NCBI GenBank assembly: GCA_964036045.1
Contig: OZ038382.1
Coordinates: forward strand, 149,432,961 to 149,496,960
DNA length: 64,000 bases
Source: Eutreptiella sp. 'Long Island Sound 2002'
Taxonomy: Eukaryota; Euglenozoa; Euglenophyceae; Eutreptiales; Eutreptiaceae
Reading direction: 5' to 3'
Below, piece by piece: positions 19,415-32,200 of this stretch (positions within the stretch are counted from its first letter, which is position 1; each line of letters begins with the position of its first letter). The notes beneath the pieces are model-generated. The model worked only from the letters and a program-made list of their open reading frames with translations, was not told the origin of the DNA and ran no database searches. Position numbers and translations under genes: made by a program.

Positions 19415-21670
19415 ACGGTATGGCACACGCGAGCACGCACCCACACGCACACCGCACACACCACGCAACACACCGAGCACGCGCACCGGTGAACAGGGGC
19501 CGGGAGGCCCAGGACACCGCACAGGCAACACCGCACACCGGACACCACACACACACCGCAACACACCACGACACCGAAGAACACGAACCAAGTGTCCCAG
19601 GACACCACACGCACAACACAACACGCACCACACAGGCGCAAAAGGGCCAAACGGCACACGCAACACCACGCGCAGAGCGTGCACACCGGTGAACACGAGC
19701 CGGGAGGCCCAGGACGCCGTACACACAACACCACACACAGAGCGTGCACACCGGTGAACGGGAGCCGGGAGGCCCAGGACGCCGTACACGCACCACCACA
19801 CACAAAGCGTGCACACCGGTGAACAGGAGCCGGGAGGCCCAGGACACCGCACACGCACACAGAGCGTGCACACCGGTGAACAGGAGCCGGAAGGCCCAGG
19901 ACACCGTACACGCAGAGCGTGCACACCGGTGAACAGGAGCCGGGAGGCCCAGGACGCCGTACACGCATCACCACGCCGCCGTCCAGAGGGACGCGTGAGC
20001 ACCCGGCGCCACCTGCCGGACGGGCTACCGGACCACCGGGCCCGCGCCACCCGGAGGGGTGAGTGCCCAGTAAACGCAACACCACACGCAGGGCGTGCGC
20101 ACCGGTGAACAGGAGCCGGGAGGCCCAGGACACCGTACACGCAGAGCGTGCACAGCGGTGAACAGGAGCCGGGAGGCCCAGGACGCCGTACACGCAACAC
20201 CACGCCGCCGTCCGGAGGGACGCGTGAGCACCCGGCGCCACCTGCCGGACGGGCTACCGGACCACCGGGCCCGCGCCACCCGGAGGGGTGAGTGCCCAGT
20301 TAACGCAAACCACACGCCCAATGGTACCACACCCAACACCACCCGCAAGGACACACCGGCACCACCACCAAGCACGCCCACCCGCCACCACACACCCACA
20401 CAGAGCGTACACACCGGTGAACAGGAGCCGGGAGGCCCAGGACACCGTACGCACCACACCACACGCAGGGCGTGCGCAACGGTGAACAGGAGCCAGGGAG
20501 CCCAGGGCACCGTACACGCAACACCACACACAGGGCGTGCACACCGGTGAGCAGGAGCCGTGAGGCCCAGGACGCCGTACACGCGACACCACACACAGAG
20601 CGTGCACACCGGTAAACAGGAGCCAGGAGGCCCAGGACGCCGTAGACGCAACACCACACGCAGAGCGTGCGCACCGGCGAACAGGAGCCGGGAGGCCCAG
20701 GACGCCGTACACGCAACACCACACACAGAGCGTGCACACCGGTGAACAGGAGCCGGGAGGCCCAGGACGCCGTACACGCAACGCCACACGCAGAGCGTGC
20801 GCACCAGTGAACAGGAGCCGGGAGGCCCAGGACGCCGTACACGCGACACCACACGCAGGGCGTGCACACCGGTGAACAGGAGCCGGGAGGCCCAGGACGC
20901 CGTACACGCAACACCACACGCAGAGCGTGCACGCCGGTGAACAGGAGCCGGGAGGCCCAGGACGCCGTACACGCAACGCCACACGCAGAGCGTGCGCACC
21001 GGTGAACAGGGGCCGGGAGGCCCAGGACGCCGTACACGCGACACCACACACAGGGCGTGCACACCGGTGAACAGGAGCCGGGAGGCCCAGGACGCCGTAC
21101 ACGCGACACCACACGCAAGGCGTGCACACCGGTGAACAGGAGCCGGGAGGCCCAGGACACCGTACACACGACACCACACGCAGGGCGTGCACACCGGTGA
21201 ACAGGAGCCGGGAGGCCCACGACGCCGTACACGCAACGCCGCACGCAGAGCGTGCGCACCGGTGAACAGGAGCCGGGAGGCACAGGACGCCGTACACGCG
21301 ACGCCACACGCAGGGCGTGCACACCGGTGAACAGGAGCCGGGAGGCCCAGGACGCCGTACACGCAACACCACACGCAGAGCGTGCACGCCGGTGAACAGG
21401 AGCCGGGAGGCCCAGGACGCCGTACACGCAACGCCACACGCAGAGCGTGCGCACCGGTGAACAGGGGCCGGGAGGCCCAGGACGCCGTACACGCGACACC
21501 ACACGCAGGGCGTGCACACCGGTGAACAGGAGCCGGGAGGCCCAGGACGCCGTACACGCGACACCACACGCAGGGCGTGCACACCGGTGAACAGGAGCCG
21601 GGAGGCCCAGGACACCGTACACACGACACCACACACGGAGCGTGCACACCGGTGAACAGGAGCCAAGCGG
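19415..21670 (-). repeat. 65-bp satellite array, right arm
   Basis: About 30 units of 65 bp; CCCAGGACGC recurs at 20761, 20826 and 20891. On the + strand a unit reads CACCGGTGAACAGGAGCC, then GGGAGGCCCAGGAC(A/G)CCGTAC, then a variable CACACGCAGAGCGTG. Two blocks, about 19976-20068 and 20209-20403, are copies of the region just beyond the 64-bp repeat (22500-22700) and interrupt the array. The left arm lacks them. Confidence 0.88.
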
Positions 21671-22185
21671 CGCGGCACACCACACGAGCAACCCGCCCCC
21701 AAAACGAACCCAGCCCACGCCGCCCTGCAGGAAAGAAACACAATGTCAGACCGCCAAGACCAACCGACCGGCCAAGGCCAACCCAGCGGGTACGAAGAGG
21801 GTGGGCAGGCAGGGCAGGCCGGCGAAGAGGGACTGAGGGACAAGGCGGGGAAAACGAGAAGAGGGGTCCGAACCCCCCCCCCCCCCCCAACGTGCACACA
21901 CCCCACTGCCGCGCGCCGGGCCACAGCCGGGCACCAACAGGGCCCGCCATGGAGCCAAACGGGCCCGCCAGAGAGAGGGTGTGTCCCCGCGCCTGCGCAG
22001 CAGCACGCCCGGGCAAGGAGCGCGCGCCACACACAGGCCAAGCAGGGCACACACGCAGCACCGCACGCCAGCACGCACCACGGCACAAAAACACGACACC
22101 ACCACGGCAAACACCCACACCCGACGACGAACGAGCCGCCAAGAACAAGTCCAAGCCTCGCAGTCCCCACAGCGCGACAGCCGCC
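21671..22185. other. GC-rich spacer between arrays, right arm
   Basis: Mirror of 956-1464, with a run of 16 C at 21873-21888. Open frames cross it on both strands but carry no domain. I see no gene. Confidence 0.5.
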
Positions 22186-22520
22186 GTCCGGATGGACGTG
22201 TGTGCGCCCGGCAGTGAACCCAGCCCCTGCCGGCTACGAACCAGCCGCCGTCCGGATGGACGTGTGTGCGCCCGGCAGTGAACCCAGCCCCTGCCGGCTA
22301 CGAAACAGCCGCCGTCCGGATGGACGTGTGTGCGCCCGGCAGTGAACCCGGGCCCCTGCCGGCTACGAAACAGCCGCCGTCCGGACGGACGTGTGTGCGC
22401 CCGGCAGTGAACCCAGCCCCTGCCGGCTACGAAACAGCCGCCGTCCGGAGGGACGTGTGTGCGCCCGGCAGTGAACCCAGCCCCTGCCGGCTACGGAGCA
22501 GCCGCCGTCCGGAGGGACGC
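22186..22520 (-). repeat. 64-bp tandem repeat, right arm
   Basis: About five units with CAGCCGCCGTCCGGATGGAC and CCCGGCAGTGAACCCAGCCC blocks; mirror of 600-955. Confidence 0.88.
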
Positions 22521-25421
22521 GTGAGCACCCGGCGCCACCTGCCGGACGGACTACCGGACCACCGGGCCCCCGCGCCACCCGGAGGGGTGAGTGCTCAGTT
22601 ATCGCAAACCACACGCCTAATGGTACCACACCCAACACCACCCGCAAGGACACACCATCACCACCACCAAGCACGCCCACCCGCCACCACACACAGAGCC
22701 ACCCGCCGACACCACAACCACCAAGCAGTCCAGCCACAACCACCACCACCACCCGCCACCGGCCGCCCACAACATCACCAACAACACCCTCCCCCCCGGC
22801 AGCACTCGCGACGCCGGCGCCAAACACACCACCATCCGCCCCGCACCACACCTGCCACACCCCCACACTTCACACCACCCACACCGGAAACCGCCAACAC
22901 CACCGTCCCACCCTTACCACCTGCAGCACCGTCACCATCGACGCCGCTAGCGGCACCACCATCACGCCCGACTGCACCACGCGAACGACACGCCCAAAAC
23001 CAGCACCCAACCCCAAACACCCACAGCGACACCACCCACGCCGACCAGACCCCACAACACCCACGCAACGCACACACCGGCCACGCTCCACCAGACAACA
23101 CAAACCACCACACGCACGGCAACAGCGCACCCGACGCCCGCAGACCCCCCGCAGCCCGCACCACGTACACACCAACACGCACACCCGCACCCGGCCACGC
23201 CCACCAAGCGCCCGGCGCACCGACCACCACACGCACAGGCAACCGCCCAACGCCGGCACCGACTCCGCGGGCAGACAGGCAGACAAACCACCCCGTCGGC
23301 ATCACCAACAGCACCAACGCCCAAGCCACTACCTGCAGCACCAACGCCACCATCGCCCGTTGCACCAACGGCAAATGCCCCTCCGGCCCCCCACCACCCG
23401 TGCCCAACGCGTCACCTACGGCACACACCGGCCTCACCGTCACCCAGTGCATCGCCTACGTCACCCTCACCATCGGCACCACCGACGACACCACCGCCCA
23501 CAGCACCCCCGGCAACACCCTACGTAGGGACAGTACCAGCGGCGCCACCAGCCGGCACACCACCTACAGCACCCACATCAACATCGCCACCACCCATGAC
23601 ATCACCCACAGCGCCCTCACCATCGACGTCGCCGGCAGCACCCTCACCGCCGGCACCACCAGTCGCGCCACCACCCACTGCACCACTTACAGCGACCACC
23701 GGAGCCGCAGGCCCCCCCAGCGCCCACCCCGTCACCTCTGACGCCAACAACGTCACCAACCCCGTCGCCGCCCGGCGCGTCACCCGAAGCACCCACGTCA
23801 ACAACACAGACCCGTTCCGACGCCTACAGCACCCCCCCGTAGGCGTCCCCAGCATCGCCTTCACCCATTGCATCGCCCACGGTGCCCCAGCCCAACCCAC
23901 TGCGCCTTCGGCGCACACATACCCGACACCCACACAAACCAACCACGCCCACACTGCCCACCACCCCATCAGCCCACGCCACGAACACACCCACACGCAC
24001 GCCCACGCCCGGCCACGCCACCCAGACACTAACCAGGAGCCACAGCCACCCACCCTGGCGGTCTGGGAACCGGGAGCCGACACCGGCACACACCCACACC
24101 CACGCACAGCACCCCAGCCACCCCCCCCCCCAAAAAAAAAAAAAAACAAAGCCAAACAAGCCAGCGAAAAGAGAGGAGTAAGGGACATGCAGAGGAAGGG
24201 GCCACGGGGGGAACAGAGGGCAAACACGCAAGCCCACACACGCGCGCCCCCCCCCAGCCAGCCCAACCCCGCATGTCCCGCACCCTCCCAGGAACCGCAA
24301 AGCCCAAGACCACCCCCCAGGCACCACCACAACAGACCACCAAGAGGAGCCGCCGAGGACGACACACGACACACCGCCGCCAAACACACGGTCGACACCG
24401 ACACAAGCCCCACCCCCACAACCCGCCGCACCCACCGCTGCGGCGCCCCAGCACACAATGCTGCCCCCATGGATGCGGTACACCCCAAAAACCCCCTTCA
24501 GCCGGCCGGCCAGAGGCCACCACGGGACGCACCAGGGGGACGCCGCGGAATACCCACCCACAGTGCGGCCCCGACACCCGCTACCCACCGGCATCCTACC
24601 ACGGGCCCACCCCACACCCGAGCACATAGCCCCCCTCCCACCGTGGAAACGATACACCCCAACCACACACCGCCACTCACCACCCGCGGGCACCGCACCG
24701 GGGCCACAACACGCACAAGCAGCCGCGACCCACCGACCCGCGGACCCCGCAAACGCAATACCCCACACCAACGGGCCCACCCAACGGCGGGCCGGCACCC
24801 CCAAGCACCACACGACCACACCCCCCTGGTTGCGACACTCCAGTCCCGCACACCCCGCCCCAGGGGACCCCAGGCCCTACGCCACACCGACCCCGCACAG
24901 GCCACGTACTGAAACACACCAGGAGAACGATCAAGGGACCACGCGGGGCTGCCCCACACCAGCAGAGGACAAACCACAGGCGACAGCCCACCCCACCAGA
25001 CCTGGACACGGTGCCCCCCCCCCCCAACGGGAAGGCCACCACACAGCACAACACCACCATACCGCACCGCACCCCCCTCCCCCACCCGGGGGCACGGGAC
25101 ACCACAGCCCACCAACACAGGAACGAAGCCACGCCCCGCCGACCCCGCACCCCACCCCACCGGCACCACCCCTGGAAACCCCGCACACCTCGCGCCAGCT
25201 CAACACCCACCACCGGCCACCACCTCGAACCGCACACAGGGGCAACACCACCGGCCAGGACAGCCACCAGCGTGCAGCCACACACCACAGCCACGCCAAA
25301 CGGCGCGCCTCCCCCGGCGCACGACCCCGCACCGGCCGCCGCACGTGCCCCGAACACCAGCATCACACGCCCACCGTGCCATGAAGCAGCACCCCAGCAC
25401 GTGAACACGCAAGATGACCCC
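22521..25421 (+). other. C-rich leader of element L
   Basis: The + strand is dominated by C and A (CCACCACC and CACACC runs) and is poor in G and T, so stops are rare in all + frames. Long overlapping frames (22266-23741, 23596-24912, 24458-25384) encode low-complexity Pro/Thr/His/Ala sequence with no domain. I treat this as a long untranslated leader. A coding role cannot be excluded. Confidence 0.5.
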
Positions 25422-26915
25422 ATGGCCCTGGACATCGACAGCCTGCTAGAACTGGAACTCCAACACACGGAGGACACGGAGCATCATATGGACCTCACCC
25501 CGCCGGAGCTCGAGCCCACAGCAAGCAGCCCCGCAGACCCCAACCCGCAAAATGCCCCCCCGCGCCCCCCCCCCCGCGAGAGGGCGCCCTGGACGCACCT
25601 GTCCAACGCCCTGCGGCGCCACCACCCCACCCACGAAGCCAGCAACGGGCCCGCCGAGTACCGGGCGTCACTCGAGCGCGACCTGCCCGACGTCACGGGG
25701 CCGGGACTCCACGGGTACACCACCGCCCCCCCCCCTCCAGGCACCCCCACACAAGAATGGGAGGACGAGTACGCCGTCGACGTCACCGACATGACGGCAT
25801 ACATGGAAAGCGTGGAGGACCCGGAGCAAGACACCGTCCTCAGCCTCCTCGCCTACCACAGCTGGAGATGGGGCCACCAGGTCACCCTCCACCGACCGCA
25901 GGACGGGCCCCACCAGTGGTCCCCAGAGCAAACGGCGAAGTGGGACATCGTCCTCCAACTCACCCCCGAGGGCTTCTACACCCTCACGCACAGCGGATTA
26001 CCCGACGCCGCACCCAATGCACAGGCGCTGCCGCTGGCCCAGCCCCAGGAGGACGACGCAGACGCACCCCCACCGGAGGAATGTAATTGGGACCCCCCCA
26101 CGGCCACCACCGAACGCATGCCACACCGGCTCACCAAACGTCACCTCCCCCACGACTACCATGCCACCAACGACTCGCGGGGACGCCGCACACTGCCCCT
26201 GCAGTGGGCATCACCCGAAGGCACCTTCACGTGGGGGGAAATCCTCCCCGGCGCCGTGGCGCTCACGTACCTGTGGCTCCGGGACGCGGAGACGCACGCG
26301 CAGCCCCCCGGCACACACCTCCTCCTCACCCTGGAGGGAGAGGCCGCCGTCGAAAACGTCCACACAGCGGAAGGAGAGGACTACGTGACGGCGAACGCGG
26401 ACACCGCAGTATGGCTACACGCTCACGAGCACACCACACCCCCCACCGTAGTACCGGGGTCACACCCCTGGCACGTGGTCATCGTGCGACTACCCACAGG
26501 AGCAGACACAGGAAGCGCCCAACAGGGATGGGCGGACAGGTGGGCACACGTGTGCGCCTCCCTGCACGAAGGGCTGCACAGACCCTCCCTCACCAGTCAC
26601 ACCCTCGAACCGGCCCCCACCACGGCCGAATCCCACACCGGGGCGGCCCCTCCCACCGGAATCTGGGCCTACACGCGCAGCCTCCACCGCGAGGCAGCGG
26701 AAGCCCTCAAGACCGCCATCTCCAACCACCAAGGCCTCGTGCACACCCCCCACGATAACACACAAAAGGGCTACACCCTATGGTGGCACCACCCCGCACC
26801 AGAAGGGGGCCTGCAGCCACCGGCAGACCAGCCTGGCATCGGCCCAGACCTCACGGCGATCGCCCGCGCCGTCGCCGCCATGGCCCAGCAAGTTGGGGCG
26901 CCAGCCCCAATGGGC
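25422..26915 (+). CDS. ORF1, first part, of element L
   Basis: I chose the ATG at 25422 because normal protein composition begins there (MALDIDSLLELELQH); the frame is open upstream to 25011 but low-complexity. The protein is mixed in composition and looks genuinely coding: VDVTDMTAYMESVEDPEQ, then WRWGHQVTLHRPQDG, then LTYLWLRDAETHAQPPG and HVVIVRLPTG. The part around TFTWGEILPGAV to VPGSHPWHV could be beta-rich, but I do not recognise a family. Coding character is lost after about 26890-26915 and continues in the +1 frame (26893-29256), although this frame stays open to 27200. No retroviral-type Zn knuckle is seen. Confidence 0.6.
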
Positions 26916-29256
26916 ACCGCCCATCATCAAGGAAACGGCGGCACGCCACAACCCAGCTTTCGCACACTTCCGGGGACGCCCCATTCATCCCACCCTACCG
27001 GACCTCGACCTCCCCGCCCACGATGCGTGGGCAGTCCACATCCTCGTGCCCCACGACACCGCCCCCAAAACAGGGGACGCGACGGCACGCATCACCAAAC
27101 AACTCCCCAATACCGCACTCCACTACGACATACCAACGCCCAACGTCATCGTCACCCACAACACGGGTCGCGACCACTACTACCTCCAGGCCACGCATGA
27201 GCGCTCCCCCATCACCGTATACACCTTCACCACCTACCCTGGCCTCCAGCCACCGCAACACCACCCACGCCCGGCATGGAAGCACCCCCTACACGTCGCC
27301 CCGACCCCACGCAAAAGGCCCACCCACCACGCGCCCCCTCCCGCCGACAGCACCGCCCTCCACACCGCCCGCAGACGGGCCGCAGCACAACACCAAAGCC
27401 ACCTGCTCCCACGCATTAACGCTGGGCCCGGCACCATCACCGAGGCCACCCACAAAAGCACCTTGAACCTACTGGCTCGCAAACTACGCCCCAAAATGGC
27501 ACTGGAGGACACGCTCTGGATATACTATGGCGAAGGCCGCACGGCACGGGTGGCGGACCTCCGCAGCATCATCCCCCGCCACATCCAGCGAGCGGTAGGG
27601 CCCTTCACCGTGTACGCGGTACCGCACCCCATAACAGCCCCATGCACCCACTGCAACCCTCGGTGCGCGCTACCATGCGCAGGCGCTCTGCAGCAACCCC
27701 TGCCCACCCCTACCTACAGGGGGGGCATATTCCTCGGCACGGTGCCCGGAGACCCACACCCCTACCTCCTGCCCGCAGCGGACCGCCACCACGCCATACC
27801 ACTACACCTTGTCGAGCACCTGGCGGTGGGACCATCCCCCTTCCAGAAGCGCCCCCCCCACACCCCATCCGACGGACGCCCGCCAGATGAGCCGACACAC
27901 GCCACACCTGGACCCAAACGCGCCATCGCACTCCTCACCCTAAAGGCGGAAGCCGCCATCCCCCGAGACCTGGAGGGGGAAAACCACCTCATGGTGGAAG
28001 GGCTGACGGAACACGTCCTGATCGCAGCCATGTACGCCACGGCGTCCGCATCCCGCCTCTGGGAGGACCGCCCCTCCCCACCTCTAGCCCAAGCAGCGCA
28101 GGACGCCCCCGACACGGGCCCCACCGCCGAGGACATCCACCAAATCCTCAACATGCGAGCACCCCCGAAGACCCACCCTGCGGTCCGCCCCATCCAGCTC
28201 GTCAGCTGGGACGCCATGGACGCCCCCCCGGCCACCACGGAGGTCCACATCCTCAAACACCGGGACACCTGGTGGACGGTGGAATGGGACGACCACGGCA
28301 AGGTCAGACGGGCAACGGCACACGCCCCCGACGGCGAAGTCCCGCCCCCACCACGCGGAGGAGACCGCTTGCGACTCGCCGCACGCATCCCCCACGCCCC
28401 AGAGGCAGCCTGGGAAGCGCTGCACTACGCCCTCTACTGGGCGCAGGGGGCGCCAGAAGGCCCCCTCCCCCCGGAACGCACCCCAGCGTGGACGCGCCAC
28501 GCCACCCGCTACACGGCCCACATGCGCCGCCACGGGGCAGGCACCGGGCACCGGCTCCTCACCTGGCCCACGGACCCGCCCGACGCCCTGCAGGAGGCCG
28601 AGGAAGTGCTTGGCCTCATGACCAAGCAAGTGTTCCAGCTGGCGGACCCCGTCCCCACGTCCAAGCCCGACGTCCCAGCCGCCCGCGAACACCCCGTGTT
28701 TGCACCGGGCCACGCACCCGTACAGCGGCCCCAGGGCGCACCTCCCCAACGGGGACAACCCGCTGCCCGGCGCCGCCAAGGTGCGCAGAAGCGCAAGGCC
28801 TCCACACAGGCCAAACCCGCGCCAAAGCCAAGGGCCAAGCCGAAGAGCTGGACCAAAGAGGAAGCCGCTGCCCTGTATCCCGAATACGCCATCAACACCC
28901 GGGTGCAGCTGCCCTTCGAGTACCCCACGGCCGCGGGCCCCTCCAAGTGGATATGGGCCGCAGGGGAGGTCAAGCACCGGTACCGCGTCACCGGGGACCA
29001 CCAGGGGTTCAAGATCCACGTCAAGTGGGACCCGGCCACCCCCAACGACAAGAAGCTGGGGCGCACCATCGAACTCTGGCGAGACCAAGCCGGTCGTGAG
29101 ATGGTCCCCACGCAGCTGTGCACCCCCGACACGGAGCACCTCACCGGCACCGAGTACACGGGCGAAGTCCACAATGCATGGGCCCTACCCCAACCCCAGA
29201 AGCGGAACCGCAGGGCACCCGCAGCTCAGGGCGTCATCGACCTCCTCAACGCCTGA
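26893..29256 (+). CDS. ORF1, second part, of element L
   Basis: There is no ATG at the start; the frame follows on from the first part by a +1 (or -2) shift near 26.9 kb. Visible features are a Cys cluster (PCTHCNPRCALPCAG, about 27640-27690), a possible nuclear-localisation stretch rich in Arg, Lys and Ala (about 28745-28850, RRRQGAQKRKAS), and a C-terminal beta-rich module (WIWAAGEVKHRYRV then FKIHVKWD) that resembles Tudor or chromo-like barrels. ORF1 of LINEs usually binds RNA. The frame ends in TGA (29254-29256), followed by CGG GGC, and the next frame is the same one, so ORF2 may be made by readthrough. Confidence 0.65.
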   Translation: MGRQPQWAPPIIKETAARHNPAFAHFRGRPIHPTLPDLDLPAHDAWAVHILVPHDTAPKTGDATARITKQLPNTALHYDIPTPNVIVTHNTGRDHYYLQATHERSPITVYTFTTYPGLQPPQHHPRPAWKHPLHVAPTPRKRPTHHAPPPADSTALHTARRRAAAQHQSHLLPRINAGPGTITEATHKSTLNLLARKLRPKMALEDTLWIYYGEGRTARVADLRSIIPRHIQRAVGPFTVYAVPHPITAPCTHCNPRCALPCAGALQQPLPTPTYRGGIFLGTVPGDPHPYLLPAADRHHAIPLHLVEHLAVGPSPFQKRPPHTPSDGRPPDEPTHATPGPKRAIALLTLKAEAAIPRDLEGENHLMVEGLTEHVLIAAMYATASASRLWEDRPSPPLAQAAQDAPDTGPTAEDIHQILNMRAPPKTHPAVRPIQLVSWDAMDAPPATTEVHILKHRDTWWTVEWDDHGKVRRATAHAPDGEVPPPPRGGDRLRLAARIPHAPEAAWEALHYALYWAQGAPEGPLPPERTPAWTRHATRYTAHMRRHGAGTGHRLLTWPTDPPDALQEAEEVLGLMTKQVFQLADPVPTSKPDVPAAREHPVFAPGHAPVQRPQGAPPQRGQPAARRRQGAQKRKASTQAKPAPKPRAKPKSWTKEEAAALYPEYAINTRVQLPFEYPTAAGPSKWIWAAGEVKHRYRVTGDHQGFKIHVKWDPATPNDKKLGRTIELWRDQAGREMVPTQLCTPDTEHLTGTEYTGEVHNAWALPQPQKRNRRAPAAQGVIDLLNA

Positions 29257-32200
29257 CGGGGCCAGGGCCGGACACGGCCCGCCCCCCCAACTACCGGTCC
29301 CCAGAAACCGGCGCCTGCGGAAGCCCACGCCCGCATCAACATCCTCAACGAGCCCGCGGTCACCTACGACCCCACCAAGGCCGCCACACTGCAAGCCATG
29401 CCCGGGCCGCACCCCCAAGGCGCAGACCTCCTGGGGTTCCTGGAGCAAGCCCTCCGCAAAGCGGACCAACCCGAACCAGCACCAATCCTGGACCCAGAGG
29501 GGAACAAATATCACGCCCACTGGGAACGGGGGGTACCCCTCTACCACAAGACATCGGTCACGGTACATGCCCACCCCGACCTCGGAGTGGATAGTCGCCT
29601 CGGGGCGTACGAGTGCGTGGGGCCCGGATGGCAGCTAAACGTGCTGCTCACGCACGTCCCGTTCGGGGAGGAGACCAAGGACTTCCTGGACACCCTGACC
29701 CTGGCGTACCGCCGACTCTCCCTCCTGGCACCCACCATCATCATAGGCGACCTAAACGCCGCTCCCACCGACGACGACCGCACCAGCCCACCCACAGCCA
29801 CCGACATAGCTGTCCGGGACGCCATGCACCAACTGGGCCTCACCGACCTCACGGCAGGGCTCACCGGCACACCCTCCCATTACCCCCACCAAGCCGGCAC
29901 CCACCCATCCCGCATCGACACGTGCTACGGGGACCCAACCACGGTGCGCGTCCACGAAGCAGCCTACGGGGACCTCCCGCCCACAGGCACGGGCCACCGG
30001 CCCCTCTACATCGACCTCATCATCCCCGACCTACCCCCACCCGCGGCCACCCTGCCAGACGACACCCTCCCACCCACACTGCAGTTCCCGGCCGAGGACG
30101 ACCACGGCGCCTGGCACAGGTATAACAGGGCCCTACACGCCATCCTACGCCGCCCGGGTGCACCGACACTCACCACCGCCATGCGCCGGGCGGCACAAGC
30201 ATGCGGCATGGAGCGTGACACCAACCACACGGGAGCACCACCAGACCTCACCCTCCAGCAACTCGTCCATGACATCTGGACCACGAAAGGGGAACTCGCC
30301 ACCCTGCTACGCCCCAGCACACCGGAGGCACGAGACCGGGACGCCCACCTCCGTGCGCTCCTCACCACCCGCCGCCACCAACTCCAGGAATGGCACGCCC
30401 ACCGCATAGCGGCAGCAGCCCAGGAACGCGAAAGATACGGCAGAAACGACACGCCGTACAAGTCCCTACGGTACGTCAGCCGCATCCTGGAGGACACGGC
30501 GCGCCGTACCATCCACGCGGTCCGCACCCCCGAAGGAGGCCTCACCAATGATCCCGACGCCGTCCTCCAGGCAGTCCTGGACAGCTTCCAGGCACAACAC
30601 GGGGACGCCCTCCCCGAGCTCGACCCCCACACCAGAAACACCATCCGCGAGCATGTGCCCAGGGTCTTCAACCGGGAACAGCGGCGCGCCATCGAACACG
30701 ACCCCTTCAGCATCTCAGAACTGCAGCGCGCCCTGGACCGCCTGAAGAAGGGGGTCGTGCCCGGCGTCGACGGTTTGCCGGCCGAAGCGTACCAACGTCT
30801 CACCCTGCCCATCAAACGCCGCCTGGCAGCCCGCCTGTGGGACATCGTCACGGGCGCCACGCCCATCCCCCCTGAGTGGGCCAACCTGGTCCACCCCCTC
30901 TACAAAAAGGGGGACTGGGCGCAGCCGGGGAACTGGCGGCCCATAGTATGCGCCACCACCGAGGTCAAGCTGGTGTGGACGCTCATCCTAGGCCGCATCG
31001 CGCCAGCGGTCTTCGCCCACGTGCCCGCCAGCATGTGGGGGGCCATGGCCGGCAGGTCCCCCCACGAGGCCATCTTCCTCCAGGACACCGCACTGGACAT
31101 GAACCCCTACGAGATGATCATCGCCTCCCTCGATGTCCAAGGCGCGTTCCCCCACGCCCCACACCGGCTCCTCACGGAGGTATGGGATGCCATGGGCCTC
31201 CCATTCCTATCCTTCATGACCGGGTACATCCAAACCCGACTCTACGCCGTCATCACGGCCGCGGGCCTCACCCCCTGGACCGGCACAGACAGCGGGGTCC
31301 CCCAGGGAGGCGCCGAAGGCCCCTTCCTCTACCTCCTCGTCACCCTGCCACTGGCATTCGAGCTAGCACGGGTATACCAGGGGTACGCCCCATACCCGCT
31401 ACGGTCCCCCCTCATCAACTTCGCAGATGACAACCTCCTCACTACGGCCACCCGCCACCGCGACCCTGAGAACGCAGGGCTACCAACGGCCACCGAACAA
31501 GCGTCCGCCATTCTCCAACTCACCACAACCTACCTGGACGCCCACCAGCTCCTAGTGCACCCCCGCAAATCGGTCGGGCTGGCCGACGCCAAGACCCCCA
31601 CCCCCCACATCCGGAAAGGCGAACCCCTACACCTGGAAGACACCACAGTCCACCTGGGAGTCACACAGGCCACGCAGCACCACCACATCACACTCCCAAG
31701 CAAGCTAGAAGAGCGCCTCGCCCGGCTAACCCAAATTGCCAGGGGGGACCTCCTGTCTACGCAGGGCCTGGCGTACTTCATGGAAGCAGTGCTCAACGCG
31801 GCCATCGGGTACCAAGCCCTGCACCTCCCGCGCCCCCAAGACGCACTACGCCACGCTCGACAACAAGTGACGAAGGCATGGGCGCAACACGGAGGCTGGC
31901 CCACGTCTTTCCCCAAGGAGGCCATGATGGCCCACTGGCGCTACTACGGAGACAATACGGGCGCCCTGGTCGACATGGCCTATGCCAGACACGCAGCACA
32001 CCTCCTACACAGGGTAACACACAACCACCAACCAGAAGTTCGCGAGGCGGCGGCCATACGCATAAAAGAAGCGCAAATGGCCCGCAACACCTGCCCCCGG
32101 TGGATACTGGCACAACACGGCGTCTCCACCCCCGTGGGCACTGGCATCTGGGCCCAGCTACAACTCCTCCTACCGCACCACACACACGCCATCCTGACAA

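Larger units (their letters stand above)
18405..23100. repeat. Right arm of the long inverted repeat
   Basis: Reverse complement of 1-4378 with the same block order. The arm runs without a visible break into the C-rich leader and ORFs of element L, so the arms are probably the 5' regions of two L copies facing head to head about 14 kb apart. The true outer limit cannot be seen because the left copy leaves the window. Confidence 0.85.

Noticed and set aside
19415-21670. Regular short repeats that might suggest a CRISPR array
   Set aside because: Units are contiguous with no unique spacers, they are degenerate, there are no cas genes, and the context is eukaryotic retroelements.
22363-25477. 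Long minus-strand frames opposite the C-rich leader
   Set aside because: Gly/Val/Trp-rich low-complexity translations of a G-rich strand; no motif, and several frames overlap.
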